This document shows, one piece after another, positions 1-6,140 of a DNA stretch of 17,617 nt. Source of the stretch: Acidobacteriota bacterium (GTDB lineage Bacteria; Acidobacteriota; UBA6911; JACQSX01). The DNA is taken from contig JACQGG010000023.1 of the NCBI GenBank assembly GCA_016199665.1, positions 1-17,617 on the forward strand, given 5' to 3'. The notes beneath the pieces are model-generated. The model saw nothing but the letters and a program-made list of their open reading frames with translations, was not told where the DNA came from and did not search any database. Positions within the stretch are counted from its first letter, which is position 1. Every line of letters starts with the position of its first letter. A program made the position numbers and the translations under genes.

Positions 1-108
1 CATCAGTTCCTGACTTTCCCTTCGCTCCGTGATGTCATTTTCGGGGCGAGTTTCCTCAAGCCGCCGGCTTCGGCCTTGTTTACGTTTCTGCTCAAATTCC
101 TGTCTCAC
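1..108 (-). CDS. Partial ORF at left edge, charged N-terminus, unknown
   Basis: A reading frame on the minus strand is open from a GTG at 108 to the window edge, giving 36 residues. GGAG lies six bases before this GTG, which is why I chose it. The peptide is rich in Arg, Glu and Gln and looks helical. It follows the gvpJ-like gene, so it may be a further gvp-cluster gene, but no family can be recognised from the fragment. The same frame stays open upstream to a TAG near 190 without an ATG. A second possible GTG start with an AGGA site lies farther upstream in another frame, before a run of seven C (minus strand, 149-155). The ATG at 3-1 could also be the start of a separate gene. Coding status is uncertain. 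Confidence 0.3.
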   Translation of the reverse strand, partial: MRQEFEQKRKQGRSRRLEETRPENDITERRESQELM

Positions 109-212
109 GACCAGCTCCAGAACCGTTGGGGCGCGCCGGCGTGGTCCAGGGGGGGAATTTGTAATCTCGTGTTCACGGGTATCCTATTGCCAGATCGGAT
201 GCGCAGGCTCTG

Positions 213-524
213 CTACCCTGCCGAGGCGCCTTCAAGTTTTGCCAGCCTGCCTTCGATCTTGGAGAGGGAGTCGGCAATCTGTGGCTGCTGAGCCTGGGAA
301 TTGAAGATTGGGTTATTCACCCACCAGTCCATGCCCATTTCCTTGGCCTTATCCACAGAGCAGACGACCAAACGTATCTGTAAGGACAGCAACTCGATAT
401 CGACTAGCTTAATTTTGATATCCCCGGCAATAACGATCCCCTTGTCGAGCACACGTTCCAGGACATCCGACAATGTCGAGCTTTGGACTGCATGAGATAC
501 GAGTTGTTGATGCACTGACGCCAT
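213..524 (-). CDS. gvpJ: GvpJ-like minor gas vesicle protein (GvpA family)
   Basis: The 103-residue product has the GvpA/J/M/S fold signature in residues about 12-60: LSDVLERVLDKGIVIAGD, then KLVDIELLSLQIRLVVCSVDKA. This closely resembles the GvpA in this window. Unlike GvpA it carries a longer C-terminal tail (about residues 65-103) ending in a short heptad-like helix, LSKIEGRLAKLEG, which is typical of GvpJ-type paralogs. These are minor proteins thought to act in nucleation or at the conical tips. The gene follows gvpK by seven bases and is the last well-defined gvp gene here. ATG 524 is abutted directly by AAGGGAG, an unusually short SD distance; an in-frame GTG at 515 would sit nine bases from the same SD and could be the real start. 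The longer ORF starting inside gvpK has no advantage. The family is secure; the J subtype is inferred from the tail. Confidence 0.88.
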   Translation of the reverse strand: MASVHQQLVSHAVQSSTLSDVLERVLDKGIVIAGDIKIKLVDIELLSLQIRLVVCSVDKAKEMGMDWWVNNPIFNSQAQQPQIADSLSKIEGRLAKLEGASAG

Positions 525-531
525 CTCCCTT

Positions 532-912
532 CTATTCCAGCAACGTCCCCAGGGGACCCAGATCAAGGTTTAGGTCATCGTCTTCCAAACCAAACTGTTT
601 TCGGAGGTTTTCAATCTCCTGAGCCTGCCGCATTAAAGTCAGCCCGAGTCCTTCAATCTGCTCGTCGCTAAGCGAACCGGCGTCAATGCGGCGGATCGCC
701 TGGCGTTCCAGCAGCTCGTGAAGAAGCTTCACCAAGGTCAACACCAGTCGTCCCAACCCGCTTTTGACGTCTTGGGGGTCCAGGTTTATCCGGGCGGTTT
801 GCGCTGGAGCCTTGGGCAAATGGCGAGGCAGTGACAAGTCTCCCCCCTCCATCACCCGCGCGAAGTCGCTCATATTTTCAGATTCAACCCTGGCCTCTTC
901 CATCGAATTCAT
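532..912 (-). CDS. gvpK: Gas vesicle protein GvpK
   Basis: The 126-residue product has the GvpK core from about residue 42: INLDPQDVKSGLGRLVLTL, then KLLHELLERQAIRRIDAGSL, then EEQ-like SDEQIEGLGLTLMRQ and a C-terminal coiled coil. GvpK is a small accessory protein found in nearly all gvp clusters and needed for vesicle assembly; its biochemical role is not settled. The first 35 residues are poorly conserved and acidic. The ATG at 912 overlaps the stop of the upstream GvpS-like gene as TGATG, so translational coupling is likely. A second in-frame ATG (903) lacks a better SD. The very acidic C-terminus (LEDDDLNLDLG) is a visible peculiarity. Confidence 0.93.
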   Translation of the reverse strand: MNSMEEARVESENMSDFARVMEGGDLSLPRHLPKAPAQTARINLDPQDVKSGLGRLVLTLVKLLHELLERQAIRRIDAGSLSDEQIEGLGLTLMRQAQEIENLRKQFGLEDDDLNLDLGPLGTLLE

Positions 913-1166
913 CAGACGGCCGTGTCATGTTCAGGCCAGACCGACGCCCCAGAGATAAGGGTCCTGGCGCCAAGAGGCGCGTGACGTCCCGGTTGCCGGC
1001 CGGATTCGATGGAAGTGAGGACAATCTGCAGGCCGAGATATATCAGGTCGACGTCGGCAACCGAAATCGTCACTTCCCCAATGACCACCGCACCTTTGTT
1101 GAGAACACGATCAAGCGCCTCGCACAGGGAGACGCGTTCCCGGTCATGGAGCGAGAGATTCGCCAT
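912..1166 (-). CDS. gvpS: GvpS-like protein (GvpA/J/M family)
   Basis: The product has 84 residues. Residues about 12-55 match the GvpA-family core in reduced form: LCEALDRVLNKGAVVIGEV, then VADVDLIYLGLQIVLTSIES. The DLIYLGLQ and VVIGEV variants are typical of the GvpJ/GvpS branch rather than of the main shell protein. The C-terminal 25 residues show no recognised feature. The start overlaps the end of gvpG by 23 bases, and a GGGGAG site lies about nine bases before the ATG. The stop forms TGATG with the gvpK start. It is one of three GvpA-family proteins in this window, with gvpA and gvpJ. Family is clear; the S label is less sure than the family. Confidence 0.82.
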   Translation of the reverse strand: MANLSLHDRERVSLCEALDRVLNKGAVVIGEVTISVADVDLIYLGLQIVLTSIESGRQPGRHAPLGARTLISGASVWPEHDTAV

Positions 1167-1470
1167 GCGTTCTGTCTCCCCTGCGTTGCTGATTCCCTTC
1201 TTGCGCTTCCTCTTGGCTCTCTGCCTCCGCTCCGACCTCGCTTTCGTCGACCTGCATTCGATCCAGTCTCTCCAGCAACACTTTCTCCCGAGCGTCGAAA
1301 TCTTCCTCTGTAATCCCCCCGCTTTCGAGCATTCTATAGAGCGCAGTCAACTCGGCCGTGATAACGCCGGCTCCCGCGGCAAGTTCTTCTTGGGCAGCGT
1401 TGTGCACTTCGCGGAAAATCCACATGATCCCGCTCACCGGAAAAAGCAGGATATCGTCCACGAGCAGCAT
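1144..1470 (-). CDS. gvpG: Gas vesicle protein GvpG
   Basis: The start is ATG 1470, chosen because GGAGG lies five bases upstream; the longer ORF begins inside the end of the previous gene. The 108-residue product opens with the GvpG pattern: MLLVDDILLFPVSGIMWIFR, followed by a helical segment (EVHNAAQEELAAGAGVITAE). Next come a GvpG-typical ITEEDFDAREKVLLERLDRM and a very charged, Glu/Gln-rich tail (about residues 75-108) without a known domain. GvpG is a small accessory factor found with GvpF/L, and is thought to help chaperone GvpA during nucleation. It starts 20 bases after the third gvpF/L gene and overlaps the gvpS start. Confidence 0.9.
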   Translation of the reverse strand: MLLVDDILLFPVSGIMWIFREVHNAAQEELAAGAGVITAELTALYRMLESGGITEEDFDAREKVLLERLDRMQVDESEVGAEAESQEEAQEGNQQRRGDRTHGESLAP

Positions 1471-1490
1471 GTTTCCTCCCATCCCCCGGG

Positions 1491-2249
1491 TCAAAGCTGG
1501 AGGTCCAAATCAACGAAGTTGTGGGGGGCCCAGGGACCGTTATAATCAAAGGCAAAGTTGTTGTCGAACAGCTTGGCCGCTTCAAGCACAGCCGCCTCAA
1601 AGGCTGTCCCATCGCCGCGCGGCGCCAGACAGGCGAGATTCATCACTTCGCTGTCGTTACGGCATTTGTTTCTCTTAATCTCAAAACATTCGCGGGACAA
1701 TACATCCTCCACTTTATCCGTGGAGACATCGCGATCCTCGTTCAGGATGCGCTCAAACAGTTGTCCGATCTGGATCCTGTCTTCCTGGGTCGGCCTTCTC
1801 TGCCCGCCAAACAGGCGATCGCGCGCGGCGCGCAATTCTGAATGCCTGTTGATGAAGAATTCGAAGAAATTGGACGTGTCCCAGGTAACGCGCACTCCCA
1901 TCTCCACCCTGCCTTGCACCTGATGGAGTTGTCTCAGGAAGGTCTCCTGATTCTGGATGAGAATCGTGCGTATTGCGCCGGCATCATCCGCGATAATGCC
2001 GAACGACACCGGCAGCGGAGTTGTTTCTGCCAGCACCCGCTTCAGAGCTTCCTGGTGAACCGCCAGGTGACAGCGTTGGGGCCGGATTTTTTCGGTGAGG
2101 ACATCGCTGACGACAGCCGCCACAGCGCCGGAGCGAATGGTGTGGATGGAACTACCGTTGATGCCGGGAACACTCGCTGTGGGGTTCCAGTCACCCGCAA
2201 CAATAGCATAGAGGTACTTTCTGCAACGAGGTGTTGCCTGACTGCGCAT
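1491..2249 (-). CDS. gvpF/gvpL: GvpF/GvpL family gas vesicle protein (third copy)
   Basis: The 252-residue product matches the GvpL/GvpF family end to end. It has an N-terminal strand (KYLYAIVAGDW, about residues 11-21), a middle PLPVSFGIIADD segment, the EMGVRVTWD strand, and the C-terminal signature FDYNGPWAPHNFVDLDL. GvpF contacts GvpA in known systems and is thought to guard GvpA monomers or seed assembly. I place the start at ATG 2249; a TTG at 2270 is possible and the SD evidence is weak (AGGA ten bases upstream). It is the most canonical in length and ending of the three paralogs here, and sits directly before gvpG, as in many clusters. It is divergent from the two upstream copies, so this is not a recent duplication. 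Confidence 0.92.
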   Translation of the reverse strand: MRSQATPRCRKYLYAIVAGDWNPTASVPGINGSSIHTIRSGAVAAVVSDVLTEKIRPQRCHLAVHQEALKRVLAETTPLPVSFGIIADDAGAIRTILIQNQETFLRQLHQVQGRVEMGVRVTWDTSNFFEFFINRHSELRAARDRLFGGQRRPTQEDRIQIGQLFERILNEDRDVSTDKVEDVLSRECFEIKRNKCRNDSEVMNLACLAPRGDGTAFEAAVLEAAKLFDNNFAFDYNGPWAPHNFVDLDLQL

Positions 2250-2305
2250 ACTGGGTCCATCCTGTCGCAAGGCCTGTCGAAAACCGGGAAACCGCCGATT
2301 TCGCC

Positions 2306-2494
2306 TTACTTTCCGCTGTTTTCCGAGGAACGGCGCGCCGCCGTTCTGACGAGTGTGACCGATCTAAGGTTGGCCTCTACCGCCTTGATCTCGAGAATGG
2401 CGCTGCAAGCGAAACACTTCACCTCGCCCTCATAGTTATCGTAGGCCTCGTCCAGATCGACCTTATGGCCACAGGAAACACAATTGATTCTCAT
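2306..2494 (-). CDS. Small zinc-ribbon-like protein in gvp cluster
   Basis: The product has 62 residues and starts at ATG 2494, preceded by GGGGA at a suitable distance. The first 31 residues contain two CxxC knuckles (Cys5/Cys8 and Cys27/Cys30), the layout of a rubredoxin- or zinc-ribbon-like metal site. They are separated by an acidic stretch with DLDEAYDNYEGEV. The second half has no motif. It sits between gvpO and gvpF/L in a compact operon, so a role in vesicle assembly or its control is inferred from position only. A DNA- or protein-binding zinc ribbon is the plain reading; no partner can be named. Confidence 0.75.
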   Translation of the reverse strand: MRINCVSCGHKVDLDEAYDNYEGEVKCFACSAILEIKAVEANLRSVTLVRTAARRSSENSGK

Positions 2495-2605
2495 CGTTAA
2501 TCCCCGTCCCTCTCCGCGATAGCGGGCCAACGTCGTGCTAAGGCGGTGCGGCTCCTGCGTTTGACCCTTTCAGACGCTTCTCCGCGCTGGCGCCCCTGTC
2601 GTTCA

Positions 2606-2956
2606 TTAAGCCCGGCCGTCATCTATCAAGTCCTTTCGTCCGTAACCCCGGACTTTCAACTGGCGGTCGAGCCTGACCAGATACGTATGGGAATCGAGCA
2701 CTTCGCGTTGCAGGGAAAGGCCCAGCGATGCCACGGTGACGTTGGGGAAAAGCACTTCCGCTTCTACTTCCCACCTACCCTCCTCACGGTCGATTTCCAT
2801 CACTCTTATGATTCGCACTCTCCTGCAATCCTGCAGCGCCGTCAAGACGGAGGCTGCCGCCTCCCGCACTTCCTCCGCGGTCACGTCAGACGTCGAGGCG
2901 CAATTCGGCGCCACTGTTGCCTCATTGCACTGCCCGGGGGCATCGACCGATTTCAT
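2606..2956 (-). CDS. gvpO: Gas vesicle protein GvpO
   Basis: The product has 116 residues. From about residue 25 it follows the GvpO pattern: a helix (EEVREAAASVLTALQD), then a strand pair with IRVMEIDREEGRWEVEAEVLF, then YLVRLDRQLKVRGYGRKD, which resembles the family's conserved Y-x-V-x-LD ending. GvpO is an accessory protein essential or important for vesicle formation in haloarchaea and present in many bacterial clusters; its mechanism is unclear. The first 24 residues are low in conservation. Its ATG overlaps the stop of a 42-codon ORF as ATGA, suggesting coupling. The assignment rests on pattern recall, not on a search. Confidence 0.8.
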   Translation of the reverse strand: MKSVDAPGQCNEATVAPNCASTSDVTAEEVREAAASVLTALQDCRRVRIIRVMEIDREEGRWEVEAEVLFPNVTVASLGLSLQREVLDSHTYLVRLDRQLKVRGYGRKDLIDDGRA

Positions 2957-3081
2957 AGCCTTTTGGCTCTTATGTCTACAATTGAGACTTGCACAGCCTC
3001 TCCGCCGGCCTGCGCTGCAAACTTGTCCACAGCAAGCTCAAGGCCAAATACAGAGCGCTCTCTGTTCCCACTTCCCCTCAC
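2953..3081 (-). CDS. Candidate 42-residue ORF coupled to both neighbours
   Basis: A GTG at 3081 opens a 42-codon frame ending in TGA at 2955-2953. Its start overlaps the stop of the 62-residue ORF upstream (GTGA) and its stop overlaps the gvpO start (ATGA), an arrangement typical of real coupled genes. The middle (FGLELAVDKFAAQAGGEAVQ, then VSIVDIRAKRL) looks like a helix followed by a strand. I recognise no family. Alternatives: this is the second half of one ~104-residue gene with the upstream ORF, split by a frameshift, or it is chance. There is no close SD; a GGAG lies about 12 bases upstream. Confidence 0.42.
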   Translation of the reverse strand: MRGSGNRERSVFGLELAVDKFAAQAGGEAVQVSIVDIRAKRL

Positions 3082-3266
3082 CACTTGCCGAACGCTCCGG
3101 CTATGACTCTCTCTGAGGGGACAGGCTTCTTGCGCCTGCGCTTTCCAAAAGTAGAGTCAGGCCGCCCCAGGTATCTATCTCCAAGCCACTTGATTGCCTC
3201 GGCTCGTTTGACGGCCAGGATTGGAGGTTCCTTTTGAGACTTGGGTCTGTCGTGTTGCATTGCCAT
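3078..3266 (-). CDS. Small basic protein, unknown, in gvp cluster
   Basis: The product has 62 residues, is strongly basic and is probably unstructured at both ends. A central segment, ILAVKRAEAIKWLGDRYLG, could form a helix, and it is followed by a GKRRRKKP patch that could bind nucleic acid or an acidic surface. There is no recognised domain. The gene lies 23 bases after the coiled-coil gene and overlaps the next small ORF. No good SD precedes ATG 3266; an ATG at 3260 is also possible. Coding status is supported mainly by position in a tightly packed operon and lack of a competing frame. Confidence 0.5.
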   Translation of the reverse strand: MAMQHDRPKSQKEPPILAVKRAEAIKWLGDRYLGRPDSTFGKRRRKKPVPSERVIAGAFGKW

Positions 3267-3289
3267 GATTGCTCAAACCTGCTTTGGAT

Positions 3290-3604
3290 TTAATACTTCA
3301 TTTTGAATCCGTTGTTGCCACTGCGCCCCGCACGCTTCGGCTGCAGCCCTCGGGCAATGATGGAGCGGCCATTATTTATTTCGCCTATCGACTGCAGGAG
3401 GTCGTGCTTTTCAGCTTCGATTTCCGCGAGGCGAGCGTCTATGTCTGCAATCCGCTGGCCGGCGCTTCGCTTCTCACCGTTGCGTCTGACTTTTTCCATT
3501 TCCAGGCAAGTAATCCTCATAAATGCCCTATAAGGGAGAGCGACGTGATCCACGCTGCCTGAAAGAGTAATGATTTCCCGTAAGCCTCTTCTCGGGATCG
3601 CCAT
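3290..3604 (-). CDS. Coiled-coil protein after gvpN (GvpV-position)
   Basis: The start is ATG 3604: AGGAG lies seven bases upstream and the gvpN stop ends two bases before it. The longer ORF would begin inside gvpN. The 104-residue product has a short basic N-terminus (AIPRRGLREIITLSG), a central segment with YRAFMRITCLEMEKVRR, then a likely coiled coil (IADIDARLAEIEAEKHDLLQ) and a basic tail. In cyanobacterial and Serratia clusters the gene near or after gvpN includes gvpV, a small poorly characterised helical protein, so this may be its counterpart; that is inference from position and helicity. The gene itself looks real. Confidence 0.72.
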   Translation of the reverse strand: MAIPRRGLREIITLSGSVDHVALPYRAFMRITCLEMEKVRRNGEKRSAGQRIADIDARLAEIEAEKHDLLQSIGEINNGRSIIARGLQPKRAGRSGNNGFKMKY

Positions 3605-3606
3605 AC

Positions 3607-4617
3607 TCAAGCTCCTCTTCGATCGCGCCTTTTGTTCTGACTCCTTGCGTGTTTCATCTCTTGGGTACAAACTTTTTGGATTACCTCCTCAACCTTTTGC
3701 GGCATGAGGGAGTGGCCGTTGCGTGTGACCCTGGCCGTATCCACGTCAAGTACATCCCGGCATGTTCTCCGGAAAACCAGGTCATTGGCCTGGGCGCAAG
3801 CCCCGCGATGAGCCAGGATGCGCGCGATTGCAACGCAGGCCCGGATTGTCGGCCTGCTGTTGTTGACACCCAGACCACGGAGTTCCCTCACGATATCTAC
3901 AATGGTCTCCGCATCCGGGAGTCCAACGCCTGATTTTGCCATCACAATGGAGATCTCCGTCTCCCGGTCGAAGTGCCCAACATTGATTGTGATCAGCCGG
4001 TCTATCAGCGCATCCTGGGCCTTGTGAACACCCGCATACTCTTCGGGATTGGAGGTGAAGATGGCCCGAAAGTTGGGATGCACTTCCATGTAACCCTCGC
4101 CGCTCCTGCGCAGCCCAGGGAGATTGAGAATCTTTTCCTCCAGGACGTTCAGGAATACGTTGTTGGCCTCCGGCCGCGAGCGGTTAAACTCGTCATAAAT
4201 GAGCGTATGACCATTCTGACAGGCAGTGGTAAGGCGATTGTCCATCCAGACGGTGTTCATGTTCTCTTCGGTCCGAAGCACGGAGTGGATGTAGTTGTCG
4301 ATGAGCTTTGACTTGCGGTATCCGGAATCCCTGCCTACCAGATCGGAACTGGCGAACTCGTCGTCTCCGTTTATCAGCGTGACGGGTTGGCCCACTTTGG
4401 AAGCGACATGGAAGGCTAATGTTGTCTTCCCGGTTCCCGCGGGGCCAGCGAGGTGAACCGCGTAACCCACCTCAAGATAAGCCAAAGCCCTGGCAGTCAA
4501 ATCTTCAATATACGGCGTCAAGACAAATTCGGAACTGGCTTCCGGCAGAATGGTGTCCCCTTCGGTTTGGACCCTGAGCGCAGCCACCGGCACGATTTTC
4601 AGGTCGTGGTTATCCAT
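3607..4617 (-). CDS. gvpN: GvpN, MoxR-like AAA+ ATPase of gas vesicle assembly
   Basis: The 336-residue product carries Walker A GPAGTGKT at about residues 58-65. A Walker B-like LIYDEFNRSRPEANN follows at about 139-153, a hallmark of GvpN and its MoxR-type relatives. Beyond it are the sensor-1 region (FRAIFTSNPEEYAGV) and RLITI. GvpN is an ATPase needed for efficient vesicle growth, where loss gives small bicones in known systems. I chose ATG 4617; an AAAGGAG site lies about 13 bases upstream, a long spacing. The 43 extra codons of the full ORF upstream do not look like GvpN. It directly precedes the coiled-coil gene and follows the two GvpC-position genes, the same order as gvpC-gvpN in cyanobacteria. 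Confidence 0.95.
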   Translation of the reverse strand: MDNHDLKIVPVAALRVQTEGDTILPEASSEFVLTPYIEDLTARALAYLEVGYAVHLAGPAGTGKTTLAFHVASKVGQPVTLINGDDEFASSDLVGRDSGYRKSKLIDNYIHSVLRTEENMNTVWMDNRLTTACQNGHTLIYDEFNRSRPEANNVFLNVLEEKILNLPGLRRSGEGYMEVHPNFRAIFTSNPEEYAGVHKAQDALIDRLITINVGHFDRETEISIVMAKSGVGLPDAETIVDIVRELRGLGVNNSRPTIRACVAIARILAHRGACAQANDLVFRRTCRDVLDVDTARVTRNGHSLMPQKVEEVIQKVCTQEMKHARSQNKRRDRRGA

Positions 4618-4742
4618 GCTCTGTTTTTCACTCCTTTCACTTAACACCTTATCCACCCCGGACCTGCAGCGAAGCTGATCTAACAAACCTCCGCCGCAGC
4701 CAAGATGTCCTGCAGTGTCTGACTGCCTCGAGCCCAGTGGGG

Positions 4743-5168
4743 TCACTTCCTTGCTTTGGCGGGTCGCTCGGCCTTAACACCCTCTGTTCTTCCCGCCGGG
4801 CCGTGGGACGTTGTCGGCTGTGCCCCACTTTCGGGCGTCCCCGGCCCATGAACTGGAGCGCTCCGTCGCGCGCTCAGAGCAGACCAAGCCTGGCGAGCGC
4901 CGCCGAGATCGGTCCGGAGCTCCTGGCGTATGGCTCCCACTGCGTTCTTCAAGCCGGAGATGAACGCCTGCCGGCTCGCCTTGGTCCGCCGAGCCATCCC
5001 CAGGCGCGCATCGAAAAACGCCTTTTGCATGCGGGATACGCCATTCCTTCGCTCCTTTGTGGCGCGCGCCAACTCATACCTGAGGTCGGCGCGTATTCGA
5101 CGCATGGAGCCAATCTCCCCGCAAAGGCGGGTCATATCGCGGGTCAGGACACCCGTTGCAACTCCCAT
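4743..5168 (-). CDS. Helical protein in GvpC position, paralog 2
   Basis: The product has 141 residues. ATG 5168 has AGGAGG six bases upstream, so the longer ORF start at 5264 is rejected. It is a clear paralog of the gene at 5444-5749: both share DMTRLCGEIG near the N-terminus, an alternating basic helix with RQAF or RQTF, and GARQAW at the end of the shared part. It is rich in Arg, Ala and Lys, entirely helical in appearance, and has a Pro/Gly-rich tail of about 40 residues (about 100-141). The place between gvpA and gvpN is where GvpC, the amphipathic outer-surface stiffener, sits in cyanobacteria. No 33-residue GvpC repeats are obvious, so a GvpC-like role is inferred from position and helix character. 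Confidence 0.78.
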   Translation of the reverse strand: MGVATGVLTRDMTRLCGEIGSMRRIRADLRYELARATKERRNGVSRMQKAFFDARLGMARRTKASRQAFISGLKNAVGAIRQELRTDLGGARQAWSALSARRSAPVHGPGTPESGAQPTTSHGPAGRTEGVKAERPAKARK

Positions 5169-5217
5169 GATGATCCTCCTCTTTTGGTTCTCAGTCTGAA
5201 AACGTTCAAAACAGCCA

Positions 5218-5286
5218 TCACTTTGCGGGAGGCACAAGACTAAACAAAAGGACAAGCAGCACACTACACGCTATGAGTAGCTCCAT
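5218..5286 (-). CDS. Candidate 22-residue hydrophobic peptide
   Basis: An ATG at 5286 with GAGGTG five bases upstream opens a 22-codon frame ending in TGA at 5220-5218. After Met-Glu the peptide is almost wholly hydrophobic (LLIACSVLLVLLFSLV) and ends in PPAK, so it could be a single membrane-spanning or surface-active helix. It lies in the gap between the two GvpC-position genes, 49 bases before the second. The good SD and the peptide's character are the only support; a frame this short is easily found by chance. Confidence 0.3.
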   Translation of the reverse strand: MELLIACSVLLVLLFSLVPPAK

Positions 5287-5443
5287 ATTCCACCTCGGTT
5301 TATCAGGCCTTCGCTCGGCAAATCCTCATCGGCTTGTCCACTCCAGGAAAGAAGCCCTCCCCGATTTCGTTCTTTCAAGACGCCGGCGGCAAACAGCTCT
5401 CTACATCACCAGCGATCTCGCAGCGACTCGCCGAGAACGGGTC

Positions 5444-5749
5444 TCAGCGGTTCAGTCCACGTGCTCCCTTGCCAAACCAGGCTTGCCGGGCGCCCATCAA
5501 GTCAGCCCTATGCTCCCGTCTCTTTCCGGTAACCATGCGCTTCAGGCTAAACAAGAACGTCTGGCGATTGTCCCTACTCCGGCTGGCCATTTCGACGTGG
5601 GCACGGCGAAAGGCCGCCCGCAACGCCGACACGGCGGTTCTGCGACTGATTGCTTCAAGCGTCAGATACTTCCGCAACGCCCCGCGCACTTGCCGCATGG
5701 CGCCAATCTCACCGCACAAGCGGGTCATATCGTTGCTCAATGTGCCCAT
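5444..5749 (-). CDS. Helical protein in GvpC position, paralog 1
   Basis: The product has 101 residues and starts at ATG 5749, with AGGAG seven bases upstream. It shares DMTRLCGEIGAMRQVRGALR with its paralog at 4743-5168 in near-identical form, then a basic helical region with MASRSRDNRQTFLFSLKRM, and ends in DLMGARQAWFG. The first 15 codons are also similar at DNA level, which points to a fairly recent duplication. No membrane segment, signal peptide or catalytic motif is visible. Between gvpA and gvpN it may bind the outer surface of the vesicle like GvpC; this is inference. It follows the hairpin after gvpA, so its expression may be set below that of gvpA. Confidence 0.78.
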   Translation of the reverse strand: MGTLSNDMTRLCGEIGAMRQVRGALRKYLTLEAISRRTAVSALRAAFRRAHVEMASRSRDNRQTFLFSLKRMVTGKRREHRADLMGARQAWFGKGARGLNR

Positions 5750-5796
5750 GATCGTTCTCCTTTGTTTCCTCCTTGACTTGTTAAACGGCCTCCCCG

Positions 5797-5839
5797 CCGG
5801 AGGAGGGCAGCAGGGTGCCCCCGCAGCTCCTTCCTCCGG
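5797..5839 (-). other. Stem-loop between gvpA and the GvpC-like gene
   Basis: The arms CCGGAGGA and TCCTCCGG (5797-5804, 5832-5839) pair over 8 bp. Just inside, GGGCA and TGCCC (5805-5809, 5816-5820) can add 5 bp. There is no T-run on its 3' side in the minus direction, so it looks less like an intrinsic terminator than like an attenuator or an mRNA end protector. Such a structure would raise gvpA transcript over downstream genes. Confidence 0.55.
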
Positions 5840-5875
5840 AGTGAGACACGACCGCCGAATGAAAGCCAGGCTTGG

Positions 5876-6094
5876 TTAGGCTGGAGTGGCGGCGCTTGCC
5901 GTCAGGCCAATGGCTTCAGCGTACTTCAGGTAGGTCTCAACTGAGGCGATTACAACGCGGGCCTCAACGGAAAGCAATTCGATCCCGACCAGCGACACCT
6001 TTGCCCAGGCATCAATCACGATGCCCTTGTCCAGGATCCGGTCCACTACCTCGGCCAGACTCGATGAATCCGTCGATTTGGTTACTTTTGCCAT
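5876..6094 (-). CDS. gvpA: GvpA, major gas vesicle shell protein
   Basis: The product has 72 residues, the usual size. It has the full GvpA signature: SSLAEVVDRILDKGIVIDAW, then AKVSLVGIELLSVEARVVIAS, then VETYLKYAEAIGLT. GvpA forms the ribs of the cylindrical shell through an amphipathic helix-strand-strand-helix, with the hydrophobic face to the gas. ATG 6094 has a strong AGGAGG eight bases upstream, the best SD in the window, consistent with high expression. A sigma54-type -24/-12 element lies about 50 bases upstream and a stem-loop follows the gene. The very short Ala-rich tail (TASAATPA) is within normal range for the family. Confidence 0.98.
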   Translation of the reverse strand: MAKVTKSTDSSSLAEVVDRILDKGIVIDAWAKVSLVGIELLSVEARVVIASVETYLKYAEAIGLTASAATPA

Positions 6095-6140
6095 GGTGAC
6101 TACCTCCTTTCAGTAAGATTTAGTCAGTGCCATCTTTGTA

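Noticed and set aside
2538..2606. 22-codon frame whose ATG overlaps the gvpO stop (TAATG)
   Set aside because: The overlap is attractive, but the peptide is low-complexity (Gly, Ala, Pro, Lys) with no feature, and no SD stands out; too weak to list.
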